From NCBI RefSeq assembly GCF_011386835.1, contig NC_088796.1:83225468-83289467 (forward strand): 64,000 nucleotides of DNA, written 5' to 3'. Source of the DNA: Chrysemys picta bellii. Lineage: Eukaryota; Chordata; Testudines; Emydidae. The notes below the pieces were generated by a model. It did not search any database and was not told the DNA's origin. It was given only the letters and a program-made list of their open reading frames with translations. This document shows positions 1-10,699 of the stretch, in pieces. Position 1 is the stretch's first letter, and every line of letters begins with the position of its first letter. Both the position numbers and the translations under genes were made by a program.

Positions 1-255
1 AACTCCCAAGAGGTGATGCAGTTTAATGTTGAACTGGTTCTAACCAAAATGTTTCAGGTCAATTCAACAAACTGAAATATTGCTATTCAGATTGAATAAT
101 TCAAACCAAAGTATTTCATTTTGGTTTTCCTGACAGAAAATCAAAAACTCAGCAAAGCTGAACTTTTTCCTAGGGAAATCTAAATTCTGTGAAAACTTCA
201 TTTTCTGTTGAAAAAATCATTTCAAGAAAAAATTCCTGACCAGCTCTACTAATCA
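1..255. repeat. Old A/T-rich interspersed repeat
   Basis: The block is rich in runs such as GAAAA, TTTTC and 'aaaatcatttc' and ends in 'ctgaccagctctac'. Similar diverged blocks end in or near 'agctgg' or 'ccagctc' at about 10500-10600, 40757-40880, 42220-42305 and 51930-52010. This suggests one old dispersed family, probably a non-autonomous DNA element. I cannot name it and no target duplication is visible. Confidence 0.4.
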
Positions 256-935
256 GTAAGCAGTCGTATTAAACTCATTTTTTCATAATATTAGTATAGT
301 GAATAAAGTAATTAATTACTGTAATAAAGAAGTTGAGACTAAATCAATTGCTGTCTATTTTGTTAAACTTATTGTGATGACATCTGAGTAAATTATTTTG
401 TTTCCGTCTTGTTGTCTTCTTCCTCCTTTCTGGGAATAAATGCTGTCCGCTAATCTGTGCTTCCTTTGCGCCTTTGCATCTATAATACTTAAGCAAAAAT
501 ACAGAGTTAAAAATAGCTAACTAGGGGAATGAAGGGAATTCAGAGGAATAATAAGGGGATAGCAAACTTTTCACTTCTAGGCCTATCCTTATAGAACGCT
601 CCTATAGAATTTAAATTAGAATGGAGATTAAATCAATGGTTTTCTACAAAATCTCAGTTTTTTAATATTCCTACTGCAAAAATCTTAACATATAAATCAT
701 AATTTACAGAATTACAATACAAACAAAATACACTGTATTCTTTATTATCAGCACTAAAAAAATTAAACTGAACATTAGTACATTTTTATGTCTTCAGAAA
801 ACATTAAGATAAAGTATAAAAGACTTGAATTATAATACATGTTGAGTATTAATTACTACATTTACAGATAATTATCTGAAATAATATAAGCCATCTCCCT
901 GCCTTCCTTTTCCTCCAAAAGTTTCAAAATCTTAC
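256..935. other. AT-rich sequence, nothing recognised
   Basis: No open frame of interest, no clear repeat boundary and no RNA-gene signal could be seen here. Confidence 0.5.
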
Positions 936-1077
936 CTCTAGAAAAAGTTTGAATAGTCAGAAATTATTTCCAAGAGGCTGACTCTGGGATGTCCAATCAG
1001 ACAAGCCAGATGGTCCAGAAACATATGGTTCACTAGTTCCAGGCCCTCCAGCAACAGACTGGGAATCCCCCTTTGCT
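936..1077 (-). other. Possible coding exon (minus strand)
   Basis: On the minus strand a pyrimidine-rich tract (about 1112-1085) leads to an AAAG acceptor at about 1078. At the other end TAGAG|GTAAGA gives a good donor at 935/936. Between them one frame is open for about 40 codons and encodes a hydrophilic, Gly/Ser/Pro-rich peptide (including AGGPGTSEPYVSGPSG) that stops at a TGA about 20 nt before the donor. A second frame is also open but hydrophobic. It could be a terminal coding exon, an alternatively spliced exon or chance. I do not recognise the protein. The acceptor is weaker than the donor, and the stop lying before the donor argues against an internal coding exon in that frame. Confidence 0.25.
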
Positions 1078-1562
1078 TTAGCACCAACATACAGCAAAAG
1101 ACACCAAAAAACAAATTAAGAAACAGAATAAACATCAAATCCCCTCAACGTTTTTATATCTTTCCCTCAATAGCAACAGCTCCTTCTGATGTTTGTTCTA
1201 CTTAAGATGAAAAGCTCTGTAAATTATTTCTCACTCATGCTCTTGGCATGATCATTAGCCACTTTTTAAACACTAATATCCTTGAGTTTCTGTGATGAGA
1301 GACCATTTCACTTCCATTGAAAGGTATAGCGTGTTACTGCCCATGCTGCTGCAGTAGGGATACCTCAGCAGGTATAAAATTTACTGTGTCACTGCGGTAT
1401 TAATTAAGAACACAATAAATGAGTGGTGAAGGCCTGGAAAGTTTCTTTTTTAAAATTTATGCTGACAAAAGCTACAGGTAAGATCTCCATCTCCTAGGGC
1501 TAAACGATAAATTTAAGGACCAGTCGTGCTCTCTTGAAAGGTTCCATCCAGTGGTCTTTGTG

Positions 1563-1612
1563 GGCCTGATCCAGCTCCCATTGACTTTGATGGGAGCAGT
1601 ACTGGATCCTAT
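1563..1612. repeat. Small fold-back repeat remnant
   Basis: The sequence is a near palindrome: 'gatccagctcccattgac' is mirrored by 'gggagcagtactggatcc'. The motif (GATCCAGCTCCCATTGACT... and its complement) is a common hairpin-type repeat in reptiles, as I recall. A diverged relative begins at 48602 ('ggccctgatccagcaata'). Confidence 0.5.
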
Positions 1613-3060
1613 ATGAAGTCAGGATTGAAGTGAGAACTTTGTTTTTGAACTTCTGGACATTTAGAAGGTTAGATAAGAAGAACTTTCCTACTACTACAGC
1701 AGAGAAATCTGTGGTTTAATTTAGAAAAGGAATTTCTACTTCGATGCTGCTATCATGTTTTAAAATACATGACATGATCAGACATAACAAGGAATCCAGC
1801 TGGTTTAGTTGATCCTGTCAAGCAATCCATACTTGCGGTATCCCAGAAGCTCTACAGGAAAGAGTGTTCAAAGAAAGAATATGAAAAATATAGTGGTAAT
1901 TTGGAGCTTCGCTTCAGAACCCAAATATCAGAGATATTTGGTTTCTGGAGGGGTTGAGGACCCATAGATCTAGTTTTTGAGTTGGGATGAAGGGAGGGAA
2001 GATTTTCAACTCTGCCTAATTTGGCAAACTCTGAAATTAATTTGAGAAGTTTTGTAGAGCTGGATGAATACCCTGGAGTTTGAATTTTGCAAACCATCAG
2101 GTCATCCCTTTACCAAAAAACAAGCAAACCCCCTCTTTCAATTCCTCTTTCCTTGATCAAGAAACAGCTCAAACCCATTCTAATTCTCTTCCAGTTCCGA
2201 CTCTAACCTAAACTTTTCACAAACATATATTAAATTCATTTGGTATACCCTGGCCTGGAAAATAAGAGAGAGACTGTAAATGTCCACAGACAGACAGAAG
2301 AAGTCAGCAATATCCTTGGATTTGCATATCACTTTTGAAAAAGATTTAGCTAAACATTAGAAGGGATTTGACTGAGGTATTCAAAGTTATCAAGTGTTTA
2401 GTGAAAACTTACCATTCCCTCTGTTTCACAAATTAATAAAGTGAAAAGAAGGGATACCTTTGTTTTATATCCTTTGCAGAAATGGGTAGAAAATTCCATC
2501 AGTTTCATTTTATTGTCAATATGGCATCATGTTAAAAATCTGGATTAATAAATAAGAACTATTGTCTAAGAATTTGTCAGTGACAGTTACCTAAAATTAA
2601 TGCATTTAATTTTCTTATTGCAGCAAAACTTCACTAGGAAAACCTCAACAGTTCTGTGTTTAGAAAGCCACCATTTGACAAGCTCCATGAATTCCAGTTA
2701 CAATGGGTCATTTTGATCAATGTCACTCTGACACTCGTAATATGAACTAGGATGTTTATTAGAGGAGAAGGTGATTATAATACTGTATGTCATTTTTCTA
2801 TAAAGAGCCATTACAAAATACTCAGGGCTGTTTACCTTACTAAGTTTATCTGACATTTTAATAAGCACCCACAGTAAATACAGAAATGAAAACAATGGCA
2901 GCTGAACTATAGTTCATCTTATAACCTTTCTTAGTTTTATTAATTAAGCTAAATACAGCAGTATAGTGCATCACATATCTCCAAGAGGATGAGAAAATAA
3001 ACACAATACAACCCCGATTTACTGAACGCTTTCAGAGTTCATAAAAACAGAGTGACACTC
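1613..3060. other. No gene or clear repeat seen
   Basis: AT-rich sequence without convincing coding frames. The 1890-2220 part has a different texture (repeated 'ttggagctt', 'ctggatgaa') and may be an old interspersed repeat, but no boundaries could be set. Confidence 0.4.
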
Positions 3061-3067
3061 ATGAGGG

Positions 3068-4072
3068 AATTCTGCACCAAAAAATAAAAAATTCTGCATC
3101 AAAAAGTTAAAAATTCTGCAAAATTCTACCAGTTTTATGTGTCAATAAATAAATGTGGAGGCTCCAGCATGGCAGTGGGAAGCACAGGCCACTGGCTGCA
3201 CAGAGGTGGGAGATCTACAGCCTCCCCTGCCCCCTTCCAAGAACACTGACTCGGCAGTGAGGCTGCATCTGACCCTGACACAGCCCAAGTGATGGGCTTG
3301 CTCCCAGAAACACCTCGGGGCACTGCCCCTCTGTGCCAGGCACACCAGGGCAGGCAGGCTCACCCAAACAGGATACAAGTGTGGAGGGGCTCAGTGTGGG
3401 GGGATCCAGGTGTGAGGTAAGAGGGTTCTATGTGGGGCAATCTGGGTGCAGAGAGCTCAGTGTGTGGGGGTTCAGGTGCAAGGGGGATCTGGGTGCACAG
3501 AGGCTTGTTGGGGGGGGTTCTAAGTGTAGGGGAAATGGGATTCTGTAGGGTGTTCCAGGTGAAGGTGGTTAGGGCTCAGCAGGAGGGTCTGGGTGCTGGG
3601 GGAGTGGGGCTTGGGGAGTGGAGGTCCAGGTGCTGCTAGCTGGGGCTCAATGGGGTGAGGGTCTTCGGGGTGGTCCAGGTGCAGGGGGTGGTCTGGGTGC
3701 AGAGGTGGGGGTCCAGAGACCGGTCATCTGTGTGTAGGGAGACTCCAGATGCAGGGGTTGAGGTTCAGTGGGGTGGGGTTTGGGTATGGAGGGCTGGGGG
3801 TGGTTCTGGGTGTATGGTGGGGTCTGAGTATGGAGGGTCCAGATGCAGGGGATTGGATGGATGGGGGAGCAGCTCCCCGTACAGTGATCCCTCCCCCTGT
3901 GGCTGAGGAACAATGGGGAGGAAACAGGGGAGGATGCTGAGCTTCCTGCAGCCAGGGGAGGTTTCTAGGTGTGAGTCTGACCCAGCCCTGGTCGCTCCTT
4001 GCAGGGGAAGAGGAAGTCCTGCCCTCCCGGGCCTCCAGCCCAGCTGGGACTAGCAGCTGATCCTGGCTCAGG
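3068..4072. repeat. Composite G-rich interspersed repeat
   Basis: It begins with reiterated 'aattctgca' motifs, a start I remember from turtle dispersed repeats. It passes into about 480 bp (3380-3860) of degenerate G-rich tandem repeats built on GGTCCAGGTGCAGGGGG / GGTCTGGGTGCAGAGG-like units. The GC-rich composition is abrupt against the AT-rich surroundings. All frames in it look like low-complexity artefacts. No target duplication was found. Confidence 0.5.
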
Positions 4073-4116
4073 TCAGGGTCGGCTCTAACTTTTTTGCTGC
4101 CCCAAGCAGCTACGTT
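4073..4116. mobile_element. hAT-like MITE end fragment
   Basis: 'cagggtcggctctaac...gctgccccaagca' resembles the left terminus of the complete elements at 20701 and 35569 (CAGGGCCGGCT...). Only the left end is present. Confidence 0.45.
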
Positions 4117-4477
4117 ACTCTACAATAACTGTTGTATAAGTGAAGAATAACTGCTATGTTTGAAACTGCTGGTGAAATTTTGGATGAGTTATTGCATCCT
4201 GGCTAAACTAGATTTACACTAGGATAGCAGGATTAAGCACCTCCATAAACTCTTTTAAAAGTCCTGCATAAACTCTTTTAAAAGTATGTTATTCCATAAT
4301 AAAAGTACACTTTTCTTACAAACAAATTGCTGGTAATTCCAGCTAAAATAATGTATTTAAAGATACTATTAATATTTTAATAACACACACACATACATTC
4401 ATAGTTTTCAGTCAGTCGGGGTTTGCTAAAATTTAGCCAAAATAGAACAAAGTGCCGATACCCTTATGAACATTTGC

Positions 4478-4640
4478 TACTATCATCATTTATTATTTGT
4501 ATTGCCACAGCACCTAGTCATGGACCAGGATGCTATTGTCCTAGATGCTGTACAAACACCGAACAAAAGGACAGTTCCTGCCCCAAGAAGCTTACAATTG
4601 AGTAACTTACTCTACCAGTCTGGAGTAAGATGTTAGCAAG
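4478..4640 (+). repeat. Dispersed SINE/LINE-tail-like repeat
   Basis: The 'atggaccaggatgctattgt...ctgtacaaacac...cagttcctgccccaagaagc' core recurs in this window at 26060-26260 (same strand). It recurs in reverse at about 21145-21235 and 60060-60150, which contain GCACAATGGGGTCCT-like cores followed by ATACAAATAAA-like ends. It is a widespread old amniote repeat by its look; I cannot name the family securely. Confidence 0.5.
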
Positions 4641-6480
4641 AAAAATGGGATCTGGTCCTGTGAGTCTAGAAGTACTGAATGAAACTAATTTAAGTTGAAT
4701 TACTTCAACACTTGTGTCACCCACTGAAACAAAGTAAAAAAAAAATCTCATTACATGCAGGAAAAACAACAACTTAAAACAGGGTTAATAACAACTGAGT
4801 TAAAAAACTGTAAAAGAGAAATAAATTAGATGATTTTCAGGTATAAACCTAAATAAACCTCAAAAGGAGATTTATCAGTTTATTCATGTCCAATTTTTGT
4901 TTGGTTGGTTGGTTTCTAATTAATTTTATCCCAATTGTGAGTTTCACTCATAAGTATGCAGATTTTAAAAGACTTTGCTTGTTTGGTGAACTTTCATTTG
5001 AAAGATAAGATAGAGTACAGTATCTAAATGTGTTTTATATTTTGTTAAACAAGCCCATTGTTTATCCCACTTTATTATTTAATATCCCATTTGACATTTA
5101 CAGTTATTAAAAGGAGATAATGGAGGGACTCTCATAATACAAACCCATGAGACATCTTGTTATGTAGTGGCACACTGAAATCTCTGAAAAATCTGATGTG
5201 CTGCAGGAAACTAGGCCTTTGCAGAGTTATTTTTTGCATATCTTTTTAAACCAGTGACCATCAGACTACAGGCCTGAAAAAAAATATAGGTTTGAACGAC
5301 TTAGAGGCTTGGAAACTCTTAAAAGCTGGCAGTGGGGATTGTGGGGAAGCACCCACTTGGAAGTGTTATACATTTCATATTCTGGGGGTCACTGGCAGCC
5401 ATTGCAGTTTGCTGTATCCTTCAGCCTGCTCTAATCTATGCTGGAGGAATCAGCCAGCACCTGAGCTAGATGAAGAATGGCAGGACACAAAAGGCATCTT
5501 TGACCACACATCCTTCATGAGCTATGCCAAGCTGTCTGCCCTGCAGCTCACAATCTGGTGCCAGGCGCACAAAGCACCATTTTAAAAAAAGGATACATAT
5601 ATGAACACCTTATGTGAACTGCTACTACAAGGAAAAGGTACTATACATGACACTACCCATCACTAAGTTGGCAGAGATGGCAATGGCCAAAATAGCTATG
5701 GCTGGGGCAGTTTTGGTGATGGCCACAGTGCACAGGTCAGTGAAAGATTAATGCCCTGGCTGGTGAAAGCACTGCTTAGTTTTAGCAAATCCTGGGATCT
5801 ACTGTTGACTAGCACCCTGCTAACAAGCACCAACTAGCACCCTGCTAACACTGCCTGGCATTAAGCAGCTTGTGAAGTCAGAGTGGATGGGCTGTGAAAA
5901 AGAAGGAAATGAATTCACAGAATTCTGAGGAAGCCCTGATGGGGCTGGCAGAGTAAAAGGATGCTGGGAAGATCTCAATCCATTGGGAAGGGGAGCTTGG
6001 TGTAAAGAACAGGATGGACAGAAGGAAGTGGTGACATCAAGGGACAGGATTGTGTGGACAAAGAGGTCTTAGAAGACCATATTGTGGAACAGAGAAAAGG
6101 AGCTATAGAAAATCTAATGTTCCTATACCTTGGAAAGGGGAGAGCATGCCACAGTGGTGCAAGTGGGTTATTCTGGATTGGGAATAAATTGTTCTATAAA
6201 AGATTATTGCAATGCAGATGTTGTGAAAAAAGTGCAATCAGTGCCCTGGGTTCTCAATTGCTTCCTTCTTTCTTTAATGGAAATACAATGGGTCACCACT
6301 AAAACATTTAGATTGCTTTAGTAACTGAAAAGATGTCATTAAAACCTTTCCTGGTGAAGACTTTTTTCTTAGTTTGGAAGAGACAAAATTTAATGAAATG
6401 TGCACAGAAATTTATATTAATTAAAGAACCTTAAAATTAAATTGCATAGATCAGGGAGGGCATGTATGGGAGCTTTTAAT
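4641..6480. other. No gene seen; probable old repeat debris
   Basis: No open frame shows coding character. The 5690-5870 part contains a short direct repeat (GCACCCTGCTAACA at 5811-5824 and 5837-5850, joined by 'caccaact'). Nothing else could be supported. Confidence 0.4.
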
Positions 6481-6499
6481 CATTCACTTCCTGCTTAGG

Positions 6500-6755
6500 C
6501 TTTGTTTGTCCTTCTGGTGATTACTGTGGTAACAGTGGCAGCTCTGGAAGGACTGATAGTGGTGGCTGCGGCAGTAGGGATGGCTGCTGTCCTGATCTTG
6601 GTAACTCTTGCGGTTGTGTCTTGTGAATTGCCAGCGGTGGTGGCCATAGTGGTGGCTCCAGCTGTAGTAGGCTTAGTGGCTGTGGTGGTGCCGGCGGGTG
6701 TAGCAATGGTATTGCCAGCTACGCAGGTGATGGCAGCTGGAGAAATTAAATGAAA
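6500..6755 (+). pseudogene. Gly/Ser-rich decayed sequence, possibly a retropseudogene
   Basis: One plus-strand frame reads mostly Gly, Ser, Cys and Asp codons (GGT/GGC/AGT/TGT), with two stops, for about 80 codons. The texture is like the Gly-rich tail of an RNA-binding protein in which Tyr codons have drifted to Cys. Other frames give Val/Ala-rich or Pro/Leu-rich peptides that are simple by-products of a GGT-type trinucleotide bias. No RNA-recognition motif was found upstream, so a degenerate trinucleotide repeat is equally possible. Confidence 0.2.
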
Positions 6756-6854
6756 TTGTTTAAAATAGTAAATTTTAAGACGACATCATAACATACAGGA
6801 TCAGACAAACCTTTACAGAGCACTGTCCTACTCTAGGAAGACCACTCATTCTTA

Positions 6855-7094
6855 GGGTATGTATGAAGGCGTAATTTACAGCTTGGGGAGATAGCTTGCT
6901 AAAGAGCATAGCCACTGCTGCAGAAGGGCTAGCCACCTCAAGTATGTATCCATCCAAGATGTTAGGCACACACTCAGGGCCGTTTGCACCGCTGTGGCTA
7001 CACTCTATTTATAGCATGCCAGCTCAAACAGCACTAGTGCAGGTATGTCTTCTTGATCTGGGAATTACGCCCCCATCCTGAAGTGTAGACATTC
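6855..7094. mobile_element. MITE with diverged terminal inverted repeats
   Basis: The left end 'agggtatgtatgaaggcgtaatt' is mirrored by the right end 'aattacgcccccatcctgaagtgtagac'. The body ('gctagccacctcaa', 'ccagctcaaacagcactagtg') matches the elements at 12307-12727 and 63719. I remember this as a high-copy family in turtles. Confidence 0.6.
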
Positions 7095-7588
7095 ACTTTG
7101 AGAGATTAAACCAATAGGGCTCTACAGAGATCACTCTGAAATCTATATGGTTTAATAGATTACATCTGTTTTAGAGAGGTTTATTATTATTTAAACTAGC
7201 TGATAGAATTCCATGGCAGCAATTTGATTTTCAATTACATTTTATAGGATAATTCAAAAAGATAACCAAAGAAAAGCTCTCCTTCTTTATTAAATTCGGT
7301 AGGACTTTTCCAGGAGAGATCAAATGCTGTTGTAATTTTATGTGGGATTATCCCATTCCAGGGAGGGTGGCAATGCAAACATAAAAGGGAAAACATTACA
7401 TAATTTAAGAACAGAGACTCTTTCCAGAATCTACATTAATATTCTATTGCTGTTAAAAATTCTTCTTGAAGAAAGTGAAATAAAAAATACTTTATCATTA
7501 AGGTGTTTCAAAACCACCTGATCAAAACTGATTAGGTGAATTCTTTAAAAGCTGAAACAAAATGTTATTGTTCATAAATATGTTAAAG
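7095..7588. other. AT-rich sequence, nothing recognised
   Basis: No coding frame, RNA gene or repeat boundary was seen. Confidence 0.4.
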
Positions 7589-7695
7589 GGGGCATTTTCA
7601 AAAACACGCAAGGGATTTAGGAACACAAGTCCCATTGATCTTAAATAGGACTTGTACTCCTAAACCCTCTACACACTTTTAAAAATCTCCCCCTA
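7589..7695. mobile_element. Palindromic fold-back MITE
   Basis: 'gggcattttcaaaaacac...tttaggaacacaagtccc' is mirrored by 'ggacttgtactcctaaa...cacttttaaaaatctcccc', giving a hairpin with about 45-bp arms and a short loop. No protein is encoded. Confidence 0.65.
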
Positions 7696-8379
7696 AAATT
7701 CTTGAATGATTAAGAAACTGATAAATGTTTCAGTCTCCTTAAAACATTTTTGTTGGGTTTCATATGTAGAATTTAGTGATTATCATAACTGTGATTCCAA
7801 GAAAAAAAACCACATGGATTTCCTGAAGTTCTGAAGGAAACAAGTGCTTCTTTGATGCTCTTATTTTATATTAATTCCTTTTCATTAATGGTTTGTAAAG
7901 GGTTACTAGCTGGTCAATGAATGTTATAATCAGATTACAGACATGAACAGTATATGTTCTATATGATTGTAAACACATCAATAGAAGCTTTAATAATGGT
8001 TACAATCTATAGTTATAAGCAACTTATTGAACTGTTGGACTCTACAGCAATCTATGAAAATCGATTTATTAAATCATCTGTTACACTTTTATTAATATTT
8101 TCTAAATTATGTATGGATAGAACTCTAATACAAAAATTGACTGTAGTAACTAAGTTTTCCAGTTTAGTTACTGGTTCTTGAAACAAAGGAGTTCAGCTAA
8201 CTGGTAACAGGAATTCTCCTTGAGTTATCTGGTGCTCAATAAGAGTAGAAAAGATTCTATTAAGTACATTCAAAAGATTCTATTAAGATTCTAATCACGA
8301 TGTTAAAATACAGGAGAGTACATAACTAGATATTTTTCTAAAGATATGTTATAGCCCAAACAAAAGATATGGATTCATG
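7696..8379. other. AT-rich sequence, nothing recognised
   Basis: The 75-codon plus frame at 7954-8181 shows no composition or motif pointing to a gene. A direct duplication 'aaaagattctattaag' occurs at 8249 and 8272. Confidence 0.4.
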
Positions 8380-9292
8380 GAGAAATTATTGCGTGAGGTT
8401 GTATGGCCTGTGTTATGGAGGAAGTCAGACTAGATCAGTGGTTTTCAAAAAATTTTCTGGCAACCCAGTTGAAGAAAATTGTTGATGCCCACAAGCCAAC
8501 GGAGCTGAGGATGAAGGGTTTGGGATGTCGGAGGGGTTCAGGACTGGGGGTTGGGGTGCAGGAAGGGGTCAGGGCTCTGGCCTGGGGGGTGCAGGCCCTG
8601 GGGTTGGGCCAGGGATGAGGGGTTCAGGGCATGGGAGGGGGCTCTGGGCTGGAGTGCAGGAAGGAGTCAGGGCTCTGGCTTGGGGGGTGCAGGCCCTGGG
8701 GTAGGGCCAGGAATGAAGGGTTTGGGGTGCAAGAAGGGGCTCTGGGTTTGGGGAGGAGGGCTTAGGGCACGGGCTTATCTCAGGTGGCTCCCAGTCAGCG
8801 GCGCAGCACAGGTGCTAAGGCAGGCTTCCTGCCTGTCCTGACGCCGCAGACTGTGCTGCACCCCAGAAGCAGCCAGCAGCAGATCTGGCTCCTAGGCGGA
8901 GGCGCACAAGCAGCTCCGCGCAGCTCTCGCTCACAGGCACCACTCCCTCAGCTCCCATTTGCTGTTTCCCGGCCAGTGGGAGTGTGGAGCCAGTGCTGGG
9001 GTGGGGGCAGTGCATGGAGCCCCATGGGCCCCCCACCTCTGAGCCAGGCCTGCTGCTGGCCACTTTCGGGGAGCAGCACAGTGTCAGATCAGGTAGGGAC
9101 TAGCCTGCCTTAGCCAGGCAGCACCGCTGACAGGACTTTTAACAGCCCAGTCTGACCAGAGCCATCGCGACCCAGTGCCTTAAATTCTGCAACCCAGTAC
9201 TGGGTTGCGACCCGTAGTTTGAAAACCACTGGACTAGATGATCACGATGATCTCTTCTGGCCCATAACTCTATCTGTCTATGAAATGGAATA
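8380..9292 (+). mobile_element. CR1-type 3' end interrupted by a hAT element
   Basis: The outer pieces 8380-8435 and 9240-9292 join into a CR1-like 3' end: GGCCTGTGTTATGGAGGAAG, TCAGACTAGATGATCACGAT, GATCTCTTCTGGCCCATAAC and a TCTATCTGTCTATGAA tail. They are split by the 796-bp hAT element at 8436-9231. The outer copy must therefore be older than the hAT insertion. It may belong to CR1 itself or to a SINE with a CR1-derived tail. Confidence 0.7.
8436..9231. mobile_element. Non-autonomous hAT element, 796 bp
   Basis: The element starts CAGTGGTTTTCAAA and ends TTTGAAAACCACTG, a typical hAT (Charlie-like) terminal inverted repeat. It is flanked by a perfect 8-bp target duplication GACTAGAT (8428-8435 and 9232-9239). 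The interior has no transposase frame. It contains G-rich tandem repeats (8530-8760) with a period of 98 bp: GTGCAGGAAGG recurs at 8556 and 8654. Confidence 0.92.
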
Positions 9293-9774
9293 TACTGTTT
9301 GCCTCTGAAACCCAGAAATCTGTCAACAAAATAAAAGAGTAAATAACCTCTAAACCTTTGAAAGGAAAAGCTTACCCCATGTAGGCAATGAACTAACTTT
9401 TGTACTGTCAAAAGTGCTGCTATGCTCATTCCCCATGCCACAGAGCTACTGACAAACCTGACCCATCAACAGCAGGGACAGAAACAGTGCACCTATGCTA
9501 ATGCTAGTATCATAGCAGATATACTGTAAGTGCAGTAAACGAGCACACCACTGAGAACAGCCTACAGTATTATTCAGTGTTAATCTGTCACACTCACATA
9601 CATGTGGGAAGAAGGAAGGCACAACACCAAAGCAACGCAATTCCTGTGCTCAGTGTTGATAGCATAACCAGCGTACACATGCAGGCTCCCTGACTCCAGA
9701 ATGTCACAGTGCTTACTGATTTTAGACACATTACTGAAAAAATAAATGAAATATGAATGCAAGACTGTTTAAGA
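9293..9774. other. No gene or repeat recognised
   Basis: The minus-strand frames here are short and overlap one another without domain signals. Confidence 0.4.
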
Positions 9775-9799
9775 AAGAAAGAAAGAAAGAAAGAAAGAA
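9775..9799. repeat. (GAAA)n microsatellite
   Basis: About six GAAA units in a row, ending 'gaataaac'. Confidence 0.9.
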
Positions 9800-9864
9800 T
9801 AAACTTTACCAGAAGTCTTTGCTCACTTTTGTTTTCTGTGTACCATGAAACATGTTCAGTGACC

Positions 9865-10340
9865 ACAGTGACAGGTCATATCGTATTCTATGCCAGACAA
9901 CAGTGTGTTCTGTGACACTGGCTTGTGTGAGGTGACATCAGTTTCCAGTGTCAGCTAATATAATGTTAGATATGTATACATATGGTAATAATGCTGAGTG
10001 TTGTACTCAGTGAAATACCATGTGTTTTGTGCAGGCTGATGTTGTTTGTGTGAAGTCACATTGCATTCTGGGTGAGGTTTCACGACTTTGCTGCCAGGTT
10101 CAAATCTACTGAAAGCAAGCTCCATGCTAGGTCACCTAATGTTTTACTACATGTTGTATTCCAGTTCAGGAGATTTGGGGATCAGTACCTGGTGATATGT
10201 TCTCTTTGGAAGAGTCACCCTTTTTTCAGTCAGTTGATGTTAGGTGATATTGCACTGTATATGGGACAACTCTGCATTCCATTTGAGCCGTTGATGTGTT
10301 GTGTGTGTGATTACATTGCCTGCATAGTTGTATTATGTAA
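9865..10340. repeat. Possible decayed minisatellite
   Basis: A loose motif GTGA-(C/T)AT-TGCATTC with TGTGT spacers recurs about five times (9871, 9930, 10052, 10234, 10308). Divergence is too high to set a period by eye. Confidence 0.25.
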
Positions 10341-10502
10341 AACAGTAGAAATATCTTAAGTAGAACAAGATGTGGTTTTATTCAAATTTGGAGTTTAAAA
10401 TTGAAACACAATCTTACCAGAAGCCAAGTGATAAGGAACTACAAGGATCTATAATATAAAGAGAAAAGTAGTTTAGATTTAAGGTAGGGTACTAGCTAGA
10501 GC

Positions 10503-10600
10503 TAGCTGAATCTTTTTCTATTGAAAAGGGTCTTTTTGTGGAAATTGAAATGTTTTGAAGAAAAATATTGGTTTAGAGAAAAATTTAATTGGGAAGTCAT
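10503..10600. repeat. Old A/T-rich repeat, same type as 1-255
   Basis: GAAAA/TTTTC-rich block with 'attgaaaagggtc', 'gaaattgaaatgttttg' and 'gaaaaatattgg', resembling the block at the start of the window. Confidence 0.35.
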
Positions 10601-10611
10601 TTCTGGCTAAA

Positions 10612-10690
10612 GTGAGAGTGAGACAACTCAGTGGTTAGCAAGCTGGCCTGGAATTTGGGAGATCCAGGTTCAAGTCCCCACTCTGCATAA
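10612..10690 (+). repeat. tRNA-derived SINE head
   Basis: 'actcagtggttagcaagc' looks like a degenerate tRNA A box region. 'GGTTCAAGTCC' fits the RNA polymerase III B box (GGTTCRANTCC), about 35 nt further on. There is no cloverleaf, so it is a SINE head rather than a tRNA gene. Confidence 0.55.
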
Positions 10691-10699
10691 TTCAGAGCA

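Noticed and set aside
8403..9113. Gly/Ala-rich frames on both strands
   Set aside because: Inside the 98-bp-period G-rich repeats of the hAT element.
10612..10690. Possible tRNA gene
   Set aside because: A B-box-like sequence is present but no cloverleaf or acceptor stem; a SINE head is the better reading.
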